Positions 19,620 to 31,329 are shown, counted from the first letter of the stretch. The stretch: 64,000 bases of DNA from Symsagittifera roscoffensis (GCF_963678635.1 NC_087062.1:97391705-97455704); one strand, 5' to 3'. Made by a program: numbers and translations. Notes: generated from the sequence alone by a model not told the origin.

Positions 19620-21242
19620 ATGCGCGAAACTTTCGTCGTCGGTAATCGGGTAAGCGTCGGAGGCCATTTCGCCACCCTCAGATTTATAGGCGAGCTAGAG
19701 GATCAAAGCGGAACTTGGTTTGGCATTGAATGGGACGAAAAAGAGCGGGGAAAACATAAAGGAGACTACAAGGGCAAGTCGTACTTCACCTGTCAGGATC
19801 CATCTGGGTCGGCTTCGTTCGTCCGGGAGAAACACCTGAAGCGAGGAATCGGAGTGTTGGAAGCGATCTCAATACGCTACATGCCAATCGGGAAAATAGA
19901 CGACAGTCCGGACGTAGTGAATTTCTTCAATATGGGAGGAAAGGAAATCCAGTTTTACAACAGAAGCAAAGATGGAAAGTGCCATGTGCCGAAAGATCAA
20001 GCCTGGAACCTCTATCAGACAGATCTGGATCTCTCCGCTTATCCTGTTTCCTTTTTGGAAGGAGGTCCCGCCCATTTGTCATCAATTTTTCCCCGAGTGA
20101 CTTACGTAAACATCAGTAAAACTCTGATAGAAGATATAAACGTGCCATTACAAATTCTAACAGGGCTCCATAACTTGAAAAGTATAAACATTTCCTTCAA
20201 TCAGTTTAGAGTCAAAACTCCAGATTACAAGTGCCTGAAACAGTTTCCAAGAGTTCAAAAATTTCACTGCGATGCTGTTAATTTAACTTTCGAAGAGTTC
20301 GTCAAGTTGACAGACCTGTTTCCGAACTTAATAACAGGATCTTTTGCGTTAAACCGAATATCAACTTTGTCGGTGCCTCCCAAGGGTAGCTTAGAGAAAT
20401 TGGAAAAGATGGCGCTTCAACAATGCGAACTTTCTGACTGGGCTGAGGTCCAAAAGTTGGCACATTTACCGAATCTACAGATGATAAATTTGCTGGACAA
20501 CAAAATCAAAAGAATTGACGTACCACACGAACAGTCGCAAATTGGTTTTGCTTATCTGCGAATGCTGATTGTCGCAGGAAACAAAATAGAGAATTGGAAA
20601 GATTTTAGTCGGCTTGCGTTTCTGCCGAAGCTATCCAATCTACTTCTATATGAAAATCCCCTGTGTGACTTGAACGTGCAAAGATTTCGGGATGAAATCA
20701 TTTCACGACTGCCGCATCTGCAATTATTCAACAAGACAGATATTTTAAAAGAGGAAAGAAAGTCCGCCTCCATTTTGTACATTAAATTATATTATGATGA
20801 CTGGTTAAAAGCTGGCGGCCTAAACACACCTGAAAATTTGGACAGGGATAAAATTGACAAGTCATTTATGGAGTTGCATCCAACATACTTTGACTTGTTT
20901 AAAAAGATCGGCGACGGGATTGTCCCGACGAATAACACAAATGATAAAATCAAATCTCAGCTACTGAAAGTGCACATTGTATCGCGCAAGAGGAATGCAA
21001 AAGGGGAAATTTCAGATGAAAAAACGCTGTCTCAGATCAAGCTTTTGAGCTCAATGACAGTTGGTAAAATCAAATTGCTCATTAGTCGGTTGCTTAAAGT
21101 GGCGGCTTCTCATCCCATGGAGCTGTCTTACAGACCTCACCAACACCCGGACAGCGAGTACTCTCTGGAATCCGACTTGAAAACACTCTCGTTTTACTCG
21201 GTAGAAGACACGGACACTATAGTGGTAGAATTACCTCTGTGA
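19620..21242 (+). CDS. TBCE: tubulin-folding cofactor E, intronless
   Basis: 540 residues, close to the family's length of about 530. Cofactor E binds alpha-tubulin in the cytosol and with cofactors C and D assembles or dissociates the alpha/beta heterodimer. Domains in order: CAP-Gly at about 5-75 (GTWFGIEWDEKERGKHKG, then KSYFTC and ASFVREKHL), leucine-rich repeats at about 150-370 (HNLKSINISFNQF, PNLQMINLLDNKI, LRMLIVAGNKI, PKLSNLLLYENPLCD), an LRR-cap segment to about 410, and a C-terminal ubiquitin-like domain at about 445-540 ending TIVVELPL. The CAP-Gly GKHDG motif is GKHKG here, so the Asp is replaced by Lys. The ATG is 10 nt downstream of a TTTCAG acceptor-like site. A poly(A) signal AATAAA is at 21404-21409. 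The complete, uninterrupted frame suggests a functional gene. Confidence 0.96.
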   Translation: MRETFVVGNRVSVGGHFATLRFIGELEDQSGTWFGIEWDEKERGKHKGDYKGKSYFTCQDPSGSASFVREKHLKRGIGVLEAISIRYMPIGKIDDSPDVVNFFNMGGKEIQFYNRSKDGKCHVPKDQAWNLYQTDLDLSAYPVSFLEGGPAHLSSIFPRVTYVNISKTLIEDINVPLQILTGLHNLKSINISFNQFRVKTPDYKCLKQFPRVQKFHCDAVNLTFEEFVKLTDLFPNLITGSFALNRISTLSVPPKGSLEKLEKMALQQCELSDWAEVQKLAHLPNLQMINLLDNKIKRIDVPHEQSQIGFAYLRMLIVAGNKIENWKDFSRLAFLPKLSNLLLYENPLCDLNVQRFRDEIISRLPHLQLFNKTDILKEERKSASILYIKLYYDDWLKAGGLNTPENLDRDKIDKSFMELHPTYFDLFKKIGDGIVPTNNTNDKIKSQLLKVHIVSRKRNAKGEISDEKTLSQIKLLSSMTVGKIKLLISRLLKVAASHPMELSYRPHQHPDSEYSLESDLKTLSFYSVEDTDTIVVELPL

Positions 21243-21403
21243 AGCGAGCGAACGTTAAAACTAACGATAATCTTATAGAAATCGGACAACGAATTGTACA
21301 TGATTAGCTATATAATTAAAAGTAAAGTAATGCACAATGTTTAATTAAATTCAGAATTATTCAGGTTATACCAAGTTATGTCAAAGGCTTCAGATAAATT
21401 TGA

Positions 21404-21409
21404 AATAAA
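21404..21409 (+). terminator. poly(A) signal AATAAA for TBCE
   Basis: Canonical AATAAA about 160 nt after the TBCE stop codon. It is the first exact hexamer seen after the gene. Confidence 0.55.
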
Positions 21410-22174
21410 ATGGAGTTCAGATTTTTTGCGGTCAGCTTTCATTATCATTGTTAATGTAAATATGTTTCATACATTCATATTTTAGCATACATTTTCCAGC
21501 GCTGTTTTAATGAATAGAAATTGCAATATTTCCACTAAACTACTTTACAAATCAATTAAAACAAAATTCCGTTGTCAGAATTTGTCAAAGCAAGCCGGAT
21601 TTCAAAAACATACAAGAGCATTTTTTCAGGAACACACTATGAACAATACACACATGAAAGTTCGGAAAAATTTCTTTTTGGCCAATTCAATTGAAATGCT
21701 AGATCTCAAATGCAACCTTTAAAAAGACCCTATTTCGCCAAAACGTCCGCCGCAGCTGGTATGTGTATCAGAAATTGTACCAAAAGTGCCTTTTTGGCGA
21801 ATGTTGATCAAAATTTTAAGAAATTTTCTGCGGCGCACGCTCTCGTTACAATAAATTTACCAATAGTAAAATTGTTGACTAAGACGTCTAGGGAACAAAC
21901 TAGTTTTACACATAGTTAAATTGTTGACTAAGACGTCTAGGGATCAAACTAGTCAGCCAAAAATTTAAATCTTCAATTAAGTCGGCTATTGAATACATAT
22001 TAAAATCACATCTTTTGATTGAGCTACGCTGTCATCACTATCCAAAAATCGAATGGGATCTGTTACCCCTCTCCCCCCCCCCCCGGTGTGTTGTAAATGG
22101 TGGATTTCAATACTAAATGCGGTTCATTTTCCTCTTCCCACACCAAATTTTTTAAAGCAGTGTTTTGTACATAA

Positions 22175-22519
22175 AAGGGGCGGATTTAGGGGGGGGGGGG
22201 CGGACGCCCCCCCTCAGGGATTCGACCCAAAGGGTCCCCCTTTGGTACTTGTTAAGAAATCCATTTTTGGCCGGCCGACCCTAAAATTTTTCTATAGACG
22301 CCCTGGGCGCCAATATATACTAACTTTGAGGGGGATCGCGCGCCAAAAAACGCGATGTTTTTGTCAAAATTTTCCAAAAATGGCCTGACCTGATGGCTTT
22401 TTGCAACAATGGCTTTTTTACCTGTTTTTTTCAAAAATTAAGTGCTTTAGGAGAGAAAATACTACTCCTCAAGAAAAGCCCTCCCCCACCCCCTCAAGAA
22501 AATCCTAGATCCGCCCCTG
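22175..22519 (+). mobile_element. hAT-type MITE, CAGGGGCGGA family, 345 bp
   Basis: The left end (A)AGGGGCGGATTTAGG and right end CCTAGATCCGCCCCTG form inverted repeats of about 16 bp. Flanking octamers GTACATAA and GTACAGAG share GTACA. The interior (GGGTCCCCCTTTGGTAC, CCATTTTTGGC, GGCGCCAATATATACTAA, CGCGCCAAAAAA) is shared with the copies at 59140 and 61278. Confidence 0.85.
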
Positions 22520-23842
22520 GTACAGAGTGTCCGAATTTTACATGGTTGAACAAAATACCAGAATATTTGTCATAGGCTAATTAGTCTGCATGCCAATTTT
22601 TTTAAAAAAATTCGGACACTATGACAAACATTCTCGTATTTTGTTCAACCGTGTAAAATGGTTCTTTGCAGCATAAACTTCATATTTATGTGAGGTGGGG
22701 CAAGGTGAAAAGAGCTCCATGTGCATTTTCAGCGCAAAAGTTTTAAATCATTGAATAAATCGTTTGATGGATAGAACAGTTGATGGATAGTGATGGAATA
22801 TCATTATTTTTCAAACCGCGTTTGGGATGCAGTTGGGTGGTTCGGGTGTTTTTGACATTAATTCCACCGAGGACGATACTATCATAATTTGTTTAGTAAT
22901 CATAAATACATGTTAAGTTTAGTTTTAATCATAAATACATGAGATCAGTTTAAGTTTTGGCCCTTGTGAACAACTTCTGCCTCAAATTAACCAATTGGAC
23001 ACTTGAATCCCTAAATTAACCCCTAAAACTGAATGGCAAGCTTACGCTAAGACTCCGACATGCAAAATGCTGAACTCAAATAGCAAATTCTGATTGACTG
23101 AAAAGGTTCTAATTTCGGCGATCTCTTTCTGAAATTGATTTTGGGAAATATTGTTCACTTGGTGTGAAGTAAGAGTAAAAGGGTTTATTTAGTGAAATCA
23201 GCCCGACTGCGATTGAAAGGTGAATTAGAAACTGGCTAAGAATTAGCGTACTAGATGTAAAACCACGTATCATTACTACTCGCAACAAAAGACAACTCGC
23301 AATATACTCACCACCGCAGTCGCGCTTAAGTGCTGAGAGCATGGTAACAGAAGATAAGGTCTTTAACTAAAACTTTAACCAGGTTATCGCCGTGAAGGGA
23401 CCTTAAATCGAAACTTTTAAGTCTTCATTTTGTTTTCAGGTCTTGTGAGCGGTTTGTTTTCTTTATTTTTGCAATTTGTTAGTTTTTTTTTGTTACGAGT
23501 TGCGTGTTGTTGCGTTACTGTTGAACCAAGCGAAAAACTGTCAATGGTGTGAATATAAATATCTTATTACAATCCTAATTTTTACGATGTAAATAGCGAC
23601 CAAAAAGTGGAATTTTGAAAAGCGAAAATATGAAAATTTAAAAAACGTGAAAAAGCACGTAAACTATTGGCCAATGAAAACAAACTTAATAAGATTTTTT
23701 TTCATTTGAAGTTTTGCACGAGGAGGTGGCAGGAGAAAAGAGCTTGCTCAATTAGCATACATACGTTATATTTTTTCTACTTGGATAACATCTTTATGCA
23801 CATGGTTTGTGAATGGGAATTTTGCACAAATAGTCTTACTCA

Positions 23843-24117
23843 TTACTTCATGAAACAGAGAACATTCAAGTCTTTATTGCATGTCGTGTCGGCAATTCCG
23901 AAGTAGCTGAGCTTTTTATATGCAGTGCACAATTCGTCCACTTGATAATTCGGCTCACCAAATCCCCAATTTGTCAAGTTGGTCTCTCTCCCGGTGAGCT
24001 GGTCAATCCAAGGCCCGTCCAGTTGTGCCCTTCGAAACGCCAGCCAGTACCATCCAGATGATCTAAATGAAGACATTAAGAGTCGAAAATCTGCCCAAAC
24101 CTGTTCTTTGGTGTTGG
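23843..24117 (-). CDS. C-type lectin-like domain, terminal exon
   Basis: Minus-strand exon ending at TAA (23843-23845). It encodes the C-terminal two thirds of a C-type lectin fold: TKEQVWADFRLLMSS (second helix), WYWLAFRR (WIGL-like), a W-D-G-like GPWIDQLTG, TNLTNWGFGEPN and DELC..., ending NVLCFMK with the last conserved Cys. These proteins are usually secreted or membrane-bound and bind sugars or proteins. The EPN motif is the mannose-type calcium site, but the partner WND is IAD here, so calcium-dependent sugar binding is doubtful. The acceptor is probably CATTCCCAG ending at 24118; an alternative CAG 15 nt downstream, giving phase 0 at GTT TGG, is possible. The rest of the gene must lie upstream on the minus strand (higher coordinates). 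Confidence 0.85.
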
Positions 24118-24336
24118 CTGGGAATGGCAATTATGGTGTGAAGAAAATACAAATTTATCTACGTTTTCAAGTAATGTATGTAATTTCGAAGTTGATGAAG
24201 CTTGTTTAAGTGTAAACGCTGACGAAATACGTCGTAGAGGGAAGTTGTCATCTGGCCGGATTGGCAATAACCAAGTTGATGTACATATATATTTATTTAT
24301 ACCTATTTGTATAATATGTACTGCAGGTCAGCTAAC

Positions 24337-24372
24337 CTTGAGCAACACGGCCAGTCCGTAATGCGAAGAGCA
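24337..24372 (-). CDS. possible small upstream exon of the lectin gene
   Basis: On the minus strand, a pyrimidine-rich stretch ending GAACGTTCAG is followed by 12 codons reading CSSHYGLAVLLK, then the donor GTTAGC. C...YG.A is what precedes helix 2 in C-type lectin domains. It leaves in phase 0 and fits the alternative phase-0 acceptor of the terminal exon, but not the better-looking one. Low certainty. Confidence 0.3.
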
Positions 24373-25429
24373 CTGAACGTTCAGAGCAACGTTTTAAGAG
24401 AAAATGTTTCAGTTATTTTTTTTATTGTTCATTGAGTTAATGAGTTCCCATCGTAGTTGCCAATCCGTACGGACGCAGTAATTACTCATACAACACGGTA
24501 TGGCAGGAGTTGCATCGGATTCAGAATTGAAAGAAAACTAGCTTTTAGTGATGAAGGGTGTTAAAATTGGTTTTCAATTGTAATTCGAGCTGTGATGAAA
24601 ATTTCCAAAACACTCTGCGATGAAAAGTTCCAATGATGACACCTTAGCAAACCTAACTATCCTCAGCAAACCAGACCTTGTCCCTGAAAGTGGCCGGAAG
24701 GAACTTTAGATTCGCTATTGTTTGCTTTCACCCAATTTTTTTTGGACTGCCTTGAAAAATCTCACTGGATGTTAATTTTGGGGGATCATATTGAAAATCT
24801 GGTGGCCGTGATTTGGGTTCCGGCAAAAATTTAAAAGTCTGTTTTGAGAAAACTTGGATAGTTTTTCTGTTTTTCAGACCAGTTTGCAATTAATACACTA
24901 CCTAGTGCGGCAAATGGTGCGGCAAATCGTATCTAATTCTATCGTTTTGTTTTTTTTTCAACGGTATTTCAGCCAAATATAATAACCAAATATGAGGAGT
25001 ACTATATAATTGGGCCCACTAGGATTGTAAAAAAACTATAAAAAAATTATGGGAACTTTTCCCATTTTTCCTTTCAAATTGGCGTAATTAGAAAGTGTGA
25101 TCGGAATATTCTTTGCATTTGCAAAAAAAAAAACACTAATTGTTTTAAGTTCCCATTTAATTACTGTAATTTGCATGGGTAGTTGTTTTCACAAGTGGGT
25201 TTATTTTTGACTGAAGCAATGAATGCACTAAAATTTTGACACAATCAAAATTCTCTGCACAGCGCATAAATGAGTGGTTTTAAAGCTTAATGTTTTCAGA
25301 TTTTCGATAGCTGATTTTTGAATTGCCTTATTTTTTTTCGTGTTAGGTTAAGTTCGACGAAATCTAATTTTATTAAATGTAGAGCATCTAATCATTTTTT
25401 GTTCCCTTAATCCCAGTAAACAATTGGGT

Positions 25430-26090
25430 GTTCCATAAGTGTTGCAAGAATGTTCCAGAACGTTCCAAATCATTTTGAGAAGTCGGAACGCCGAGTATTT
25501 ATGTCGTTTGTTCAAACTTTTAAGCTCGGCAGTTGGAACGTTCCGGAACGTTCCTGGAACACTCGTGGAACAGTTTTCAAACCCTGATTGGAACAAAATG
25601 GAACGGTCATTCGGCTTTCCGACTGCTGCCAGATATGGAAATTGTGTGGAACGTTCCAGAATGTTCCAGGAACGTTCCATGTGTAGTGCGGCATCCGGGG
25701 AACTTTTTCGACGTTCTGGGAATTTCATCGGAACGTTTGCTAAACGTTCTAAGAACAACTTTGGAACACTTTTCAACCCCTCAATATTTCAACCCCTCAA
25801 TCGTTCCGGGTCTGTGGTATACTTTCGTTTTTCTACATTGAGAACGTTTTTGGAACGTATTTCTAACCCTAACGGAAATATCTTTCTGAATTAACATTTC
25901 AAAAACATTCTTAATTAAAATATTCTCTAGCAGGATCTCTATACGTTTCAGGAACGTTTTAGGAATGTATCTTGGAATGTTCTGAGAACATTTACAAACA
26001 TTACAGAAGAACATTTTGGAACAAAATTGGAGAACGTTTTCGGAAGATTCTGGAGCAACAACTAAAAACGTTTTCGAAGTGTTCGATTTA
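25430..26090. promoter_or_regulatory. array of inverted GGAAC/GTTCC motifs, heat-shock-element-like
   Basis: Many copies of nGAAn and nTTCn pentamers occur here. At 25535-25554 four contiguous pentamers alternate perfectly (gGAAc, gTTCc, gGAAc, gTTCc). At 25648-25667 another four do so (gGAAc, gTTCc, aGAAt, gTTCc), followed one base later by a further GGAAC-GTTCC pair to 25678. That 5-bp alternating layout is the definition of heat-shock factor sites. The motif may equally be the core of a repeat family, and there is no adjacent host promoter. Confidence 0.5.
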
Positions 26091-27851
26091 AAAAACATGA
26101 AACTTTTTGTAAAAAAAATTGAAAAAATGTTTTTTTTTTAAATTAATCGTCCCATACGTTGTGTTACGTACAAAATCATAGATTTTGCGTATAGTAAGTT
26201 TTAAATGTCACAGAAGTATTGAGCCTAACTATCACAAATTGGCCAAAATGACCTTAACCAAGCCCCTAGAGTTTTGTGAAAATTGATCGCTGGTGTTTTT
26301 TTTACTTCTGAGCACGGGACAGCAATATTTTTCAGATGGTATAAAAACTTCTTTATCAAAAACGCTGAGTTAGAAAGAAGAAAAATCACTGAACAAAAAC
26401 CACCCCAAATTTAGTTGTTCCAAATTGGCCATATTTAAAACCCTGTATGGCCATAACTATACAAAAATTGATCACAGGTGAAAAATCGTTTTAATTTTGA
26501 GCTCAGAAAGTTTCTTGTTAAAATTTCGAATTTTTTCTGGACAAAAACCATCCCGAGAACAAATACTCCATTGTCTTCGAAACTCGGAACGATAAGTGTA
26601 AGCTAAACAATATTGCTCGAATATCAGAGCAAAGTATTGAATTCTTCTACTACCCCTTGAAGCCGAAGAAAAAATTTTTACCAAATAAAAAACCGATAAA
26701 ATGCTCGAAAAAATGGAAAAAAAAGTATTCAAAAAGAGTATATAAAAACCTATAAAAAGTTCGAAAAAATTCAAAAAAGTTTTCCAAAAAGTTCAAAGCC
26801 CCACAAAATAACAAAATTGATCACAGTTGGAAAATCCTTCGAAACTTGATCTTAACGATCACAACAGTAGCTTTGAGTGATGTAGGGTGCTAAAATTGGT
26901 TTTCAATTGTAATTCGAGCTGCGATGAAAATTTCCAAAACACTCTGCGATGAAAAGTTTCAAATGATGACACCTTAGCAAACTTAACTATCTCCAGCAAA
27001 CCAGACCTTGTCCCTGAAAGTGGTCAGAAGGAACTTTAGATTCGCTATTGTTTGCTTTCACCCAATTTTGTTTGGACTGCCTTGAAAAATCTCACTGGAT
27101 GTTAATTTTGAGGGATCATATTGAAAATCTGCTGGTGGCCGTGATTTGGGTTCCGGCAAAAATTTAAAAGTCTGTTTTGAGAAAACTTGGATAGTTTTTC
27201 TGTTTTTCAGACCAATTTGTAATTAATACACTACCGAGTGCGGCAAATGGTGCGGCAAATCGTATCTTATTCTATCGTTTTATTTTTTTTAACGGTATTT
27301 CAGCCAAATATAATAACCAAATATTAGGAGTACTATATAATTGGGCCCACTAGGATTGTAAAAAAAACTATAAAAAAAATTATTGGAACTTTTCCCATTT
27401 TTCCTTTCAAATTGGCGTAATTAGAAAGTGTGATCGGAACATTCCTTGCATTTGCAAAAAAAAATCACTAATTGTTTTAAGTTCCCATTTAATTACTGTA
27501 AATTGCATGGGTAGTTGTTTTCACAAGTGGGTTTGTTTGTGACTGAAGCATCGAATGCGCTAAAATTTTGACACAATAAAAATTCTCTACACAGCGCATA
27601 AATGAGTGGATTTAACGCTTAATGTTTTCAGATTTTCGATTGCTGATTTTTGAATTGCCTATTTTTTTTCGTGTTGGGTTAAGTTCGACGGAATCTAATT
27701 TTATTAAATGTAGAGCATCTAATTATTTTTTGTTTCCTTAATTAAGTTGAATACTTACGAGCAAGTTGAGGGTTCCAAGTTTTGAATGGATTTTAACGTT
27801 TTTATAAAGATAGCGAAGTCAAAAACTGCGATTATTTGTAGATAAACTATT

Positions 27852-27916
27852 AAAACACGGATCAAGAATAAAAAAACTGAATATAATCAGTTTTTGTTAT
27901 TCTTGATCCGTGTTTT
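27852..27916. repeat. long hairpin, ~29-bp arms
   Basis: AAAACACGGATCAAGAATAA plus AAAAACTGA at 27852-27880 is inverted as TCAGTTTTTGTTATTCTTGATCCGTGTTTT ending at 27916, with a loop of about 6 nt and one mismatch or indel. It lies in the centre of tandem unit 2 and is absent from unit 1. Confidence 0.85.
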
Positions 27917-29301
27917 GATACTTTTGTTACGTATCCCAGTTTTTGAACTAAAAAAAATAAAATAAAATTAATAGTTTGTTTTTGATAGAAATTCGAACTG
28001 ATAATTTTCCCGAGTCATTATTTAAAAGTTTCCCCTCCCCCCCCCCCCCACCCCAATTTTCAATTTCAAAAAAGTTTAGTTTTGTCTGAGACGGAATAAA
28101 CCACCGGCTACACTACGCATTTTTAGAGAAACGTGAATGCAAGGAAGTCTCATACACTGTGTAACTCTTACAGAATACTTCCAATGAAGGCTACTTAGAA
28201 TTTATTGATCTACTAATTGCTGGTTGTGGATTTCGATAAATGTATGATTTTTTCTTCAATAACGAGTTTGAACGAAGCCAAATTTAGACAACAGTGCTCA
28301 TATCAGGGCAAAGCGTTGAATGTTTTGACTGTCTTTAAGTCCTATGGAGAAGTGTTCGATTTAAGAAACATTAAATTTTTTTTAGAAAAATGAAAAATTG
28401 TGTTTTTTTTTTTAATTAATCGTCCCATACGCTGTGTTACGTACAAAATCATAGATTTTGCGTATAGTAAGTTTTAAATGTCACAAAAGTATTGAGCCTA
28501 ACTATCACAAATTGGCCAAAATACCTTAACCAAACCCCTAGAGTTTTATAAAAATTGATTGCAGGTGTTTTTTTTTACTTCTGAGCACGGGACAGCAATA
28601 TTTTTCAGATGGTATAAAAACTTCTTTATCAAAAACGCTGAGCTAGAAAGAAGAAAAATCACTGAGCAAAAACCACCCCAAATTTAGTTGTTTCAAATTG
28701 GCCATATTTAAAACCCTATATGGCCATAACTATACAAAAATTGATCACAGGTGAAAAATCGTTTTAATTTTGAGTTCAGAAAGTTTGTTGAAATTTCGAA
28801 TTTTGTCTGAACAAAAACCATCACGAGAACAAATACTCCGTCATTGTCTTCGAAACTCGGAACAATAAGTGTAATCTAAACAATATTGCTCGAATATCAG
28901 AGCATTCGAAACTCGGAACAATAAGTGTAATCTAAACAATATTGCTCGAATATCAGAGCAAAGTTTTGAATTCTTTTACTACCCCTTGAAGCCGAAGAAA
29001 AATTTTTTCCTTAAAAAAGCCGATAAAATGCTCGAAAAAATGGTGAAAAAAATATTAAAAAAGAGTAATTAAAAAACTATAAAAAGTTTGAAAAGTATTC
29101 AAAAAAGTTCAAAGCCCCACAAAATAACAAAATTCATCACAGTTGGAAAATCCTTTGAAACTTGATCTTAATGATCGCAACAGTATTTTTCAGATGCTGT
29201 AAAAATTTATTCAGTTAAATTTAATCAACTGACTGAATGAAAAACCACCCTAAACCAAAAATGAGTCGATAAAATGCACAAAAAGTTGGGTTGCCAAATG
29301 G

Positions 29302-31046
29302 GAGGTAATAATAAAATCGAATTCAGTAGTCAAATTTAGCAATATTAAAAATCCCTTTATTCTTCAAATTGATCGTAGACGTTATTCGAATTTTGAAACA
29401 TAGTAATGATATCTTCTAGGTAATACAACAATACTGCTCGTATCAGGTCAAAGTCTTAATTATTTCGACTGCCCATTAACTGGTAGCAAATATTTTATTT
29501 TTGATCCATGAAATATCGAGAAAAAATAAATATCACGCTGACAATATCATTTCTTAGCTGTAAAAATTTGATTCGTGCATTGAATTAATAAGACCAAGTA
29601 CCTTGCCTCAAATCAATTTAGAACAGCTTTGTTGTGGGTGAGCATTCACCACGCGTAGTAGTAGTGGAAGTAGAAATAGTAAAGATATCAAACTAAGACT
29701 TCAATGAAATTGAAACTTTAAGGACATTAAAATTAAAACTGATATTAAATTTTTGTTCAAACAGTGCAAGCACGACATCTCCATTTTAAAGACCAGCTGC
29801 AGGTTCTCATACGATCATAACATGTTGGTGTTCGCTAAAGAAGAGCCGATCGTATTTCATTTTCGTAGTTGTTTGAGTGTGCATTCAGGTTGATGCTGGA
29901 GATTTTATAAAAGTCGTTGAAACAGAAAACAATTCTATCGGAAAAGGAAGGGTATGATTGTCCTTTCTGAGAGTTTCTCCAGTTCAATTGGAAATTCGAT
30001 CCACTGCGAAGACTGCGTGCTTAGGTTTTAACAGAGAAAAAATTGTTAAATGGTACACATTTTATACCGATGTTGATCGCGGTAAAAAAAATTGCAGATC
30101 TCTTCAATAAGCTGATAAGAGACGGACATAGAATTGAATTTAATTACAAGCTTTTTGCAAGGTAAAAGATTGAAAGACCACATAAGACCCTGCTAATTGA
30201 GCTGCCCCAGCTTTCGCAAAGAGAAAAGATTTTGAAACAAGGCGGGGAAATCGTAAAGAACTATTCAAAAGGCGCACCTTTTGAATAAATTGAACTTCAC
30301 TTCTAATGGCACGTTTTGGGGAATAGTATGTCGAATATAGTTGATTATTCGCTGCGCTTTAAGTATTTTGGCTCAGATATTTTCCTTCCAGTTCAAGTTT
30401 GAATGTATTTGGATTCCAAGATCCGCTACAGAGCTCTGCTTTACAATATCAGCGTTATCAAGAAACAAGTTTAAATCGTGTGAGCTATTGATATGAAGAT
30501 AACAGCATTTGACGAAATTGAAAAATAGCTGATAATCCCTGGACCACAATTTCAGAGCATCTAAATAATCTACTTGAGCTATTAGTTTTTGTATTATCAG
30601 TATAACAGTAACAGCTGTATAGTAAGGGTAGGTCAAGCATGTCATCGATAAAATTTAGGACTAATAACGGCCCAAATACGCTTCTTTGAGGTACGCGACT
30701 AGTCACTGGCAAAATTTAGAAAGAGTTCCATCAATTTTCACTCGTTTGTGGCGATAATCCAAATAGGTTGATAATAAATCAATCTAATCTTTGTCAAAAC
30801 CAAAAGTTATCAGTTTCTCAAAATGAACGGAATGCTCTTTTGAGTCGAAGGCTTTGCTAAAAACGAGATACACTGTACGACTTTTTCAGCGCGATCTAGG
30901 CATTGGAATAGTTTGTTGAGAAAAAACCAACAACCACTTGAACGCTCTTTGCGGAAGACATGTTGACTTGAATTAATCCTGTGTTGAATCTTTGAATAAC
31001 TAGAAATGGAGTTTTTTTCAAGAATGAGAGAAAATCTTGGCAACAA
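29302..31046 (-). pseudogene. non-LTR retrotransposon copy I: reverse transcriptase fragment, decayed
   Basis: Read on the minus strand from 31046, frames give QHVFRKERS (like QHGFRKGRS of LINE reverse transcriptases), then VTSRVPQRSVFGPLLVLNFIDDM at 30712 downward (like VPQGSVLGPLLF..INDL, with Gln-Gly changed), and LWSRDYQLFFNFVKCCYLHI followed by DLGIQIHSNLNW, the thumb-proximal motifs. The frames are broken by stops and shifts, so no enzyme can be made. The 5' end is truncated, as usual for LINE copies. The 3' third (about 29302-30135) is duplicated at 31685-32515. A CR1- or Jockey-like clade is likely, but I cannot place it further. Confidence 0.8.
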
Positions 31047-31329
31047 AGACGGTAATTTTCAAACAAAATTTTTGATTCCTTCTTGTGAATGGTAGTGATG
31101 TATGCACATTTGCAAAAGATTGGCTACTTCTTTGTGATCATAATATAAATAAAGGGAACATACACAAAGACAGACTTTTCATGTCGGTCACTTCGAAACG
31201 CAATTGGAGTTAAAGAATCACAGACTGTTGTCGAACTTAGCGGTAACCTGCATTAGTGTTCGATAAAATCAGCTTAAACAAAACTCACCTCATTCAATAT
31301 GACAGTCAAATTATGACAAAGTGGATGAG

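Larger units (their letters stand above)
21243..23842. other. intergenic region between TBCE and the lectin exon
   Basis: Contains a 36-bp direct repeat (about 21870-21906 and 21918-21953, with GTTGACTAAGACGTCTAGGG), the hAT-type MITE at 22175-22519, and a GAGGTGGGGCAAGG-ended MITE-like copy to about 22720. No gene supported; the open frame on the minus strand at 23109-23342 shows no family features. Confidence 0.6.
24541..29184. repeat. 2.3-kb direct tandem duplication with exchanged centres
   Basis: Unit 1 is 24541-26869 and unit 2 is 26870-29184. Their left parts (A: 24541-25411 and 26870-27742) and right parts (B: 26076-26869 and 28348-29184) align almost base for base, with small indels. 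The centres differ: 25412-26075 is rich in GGAACGTTCC, while 27743-28347 contains a 29-bp-arm hairpin and a poly-C run. Part B recurs at about 31340-31670, where it again adjoins the retrotransposon's 3' end. No coding frame recognised. Confidence 0.85.

Noticed and set aside
22053-22575. Open frames within the hAT-type MITE
   Set aside because: They overlap in both strands, run through terminal repeats and G runs, and have no transposase motif.
25348-26098. Several open frames on both strands in the GGAAC/GTTCC array
   Set aside because: The palindromic repeat lacks stop codons in several frames, so the frames follow from composition; no domain seen.
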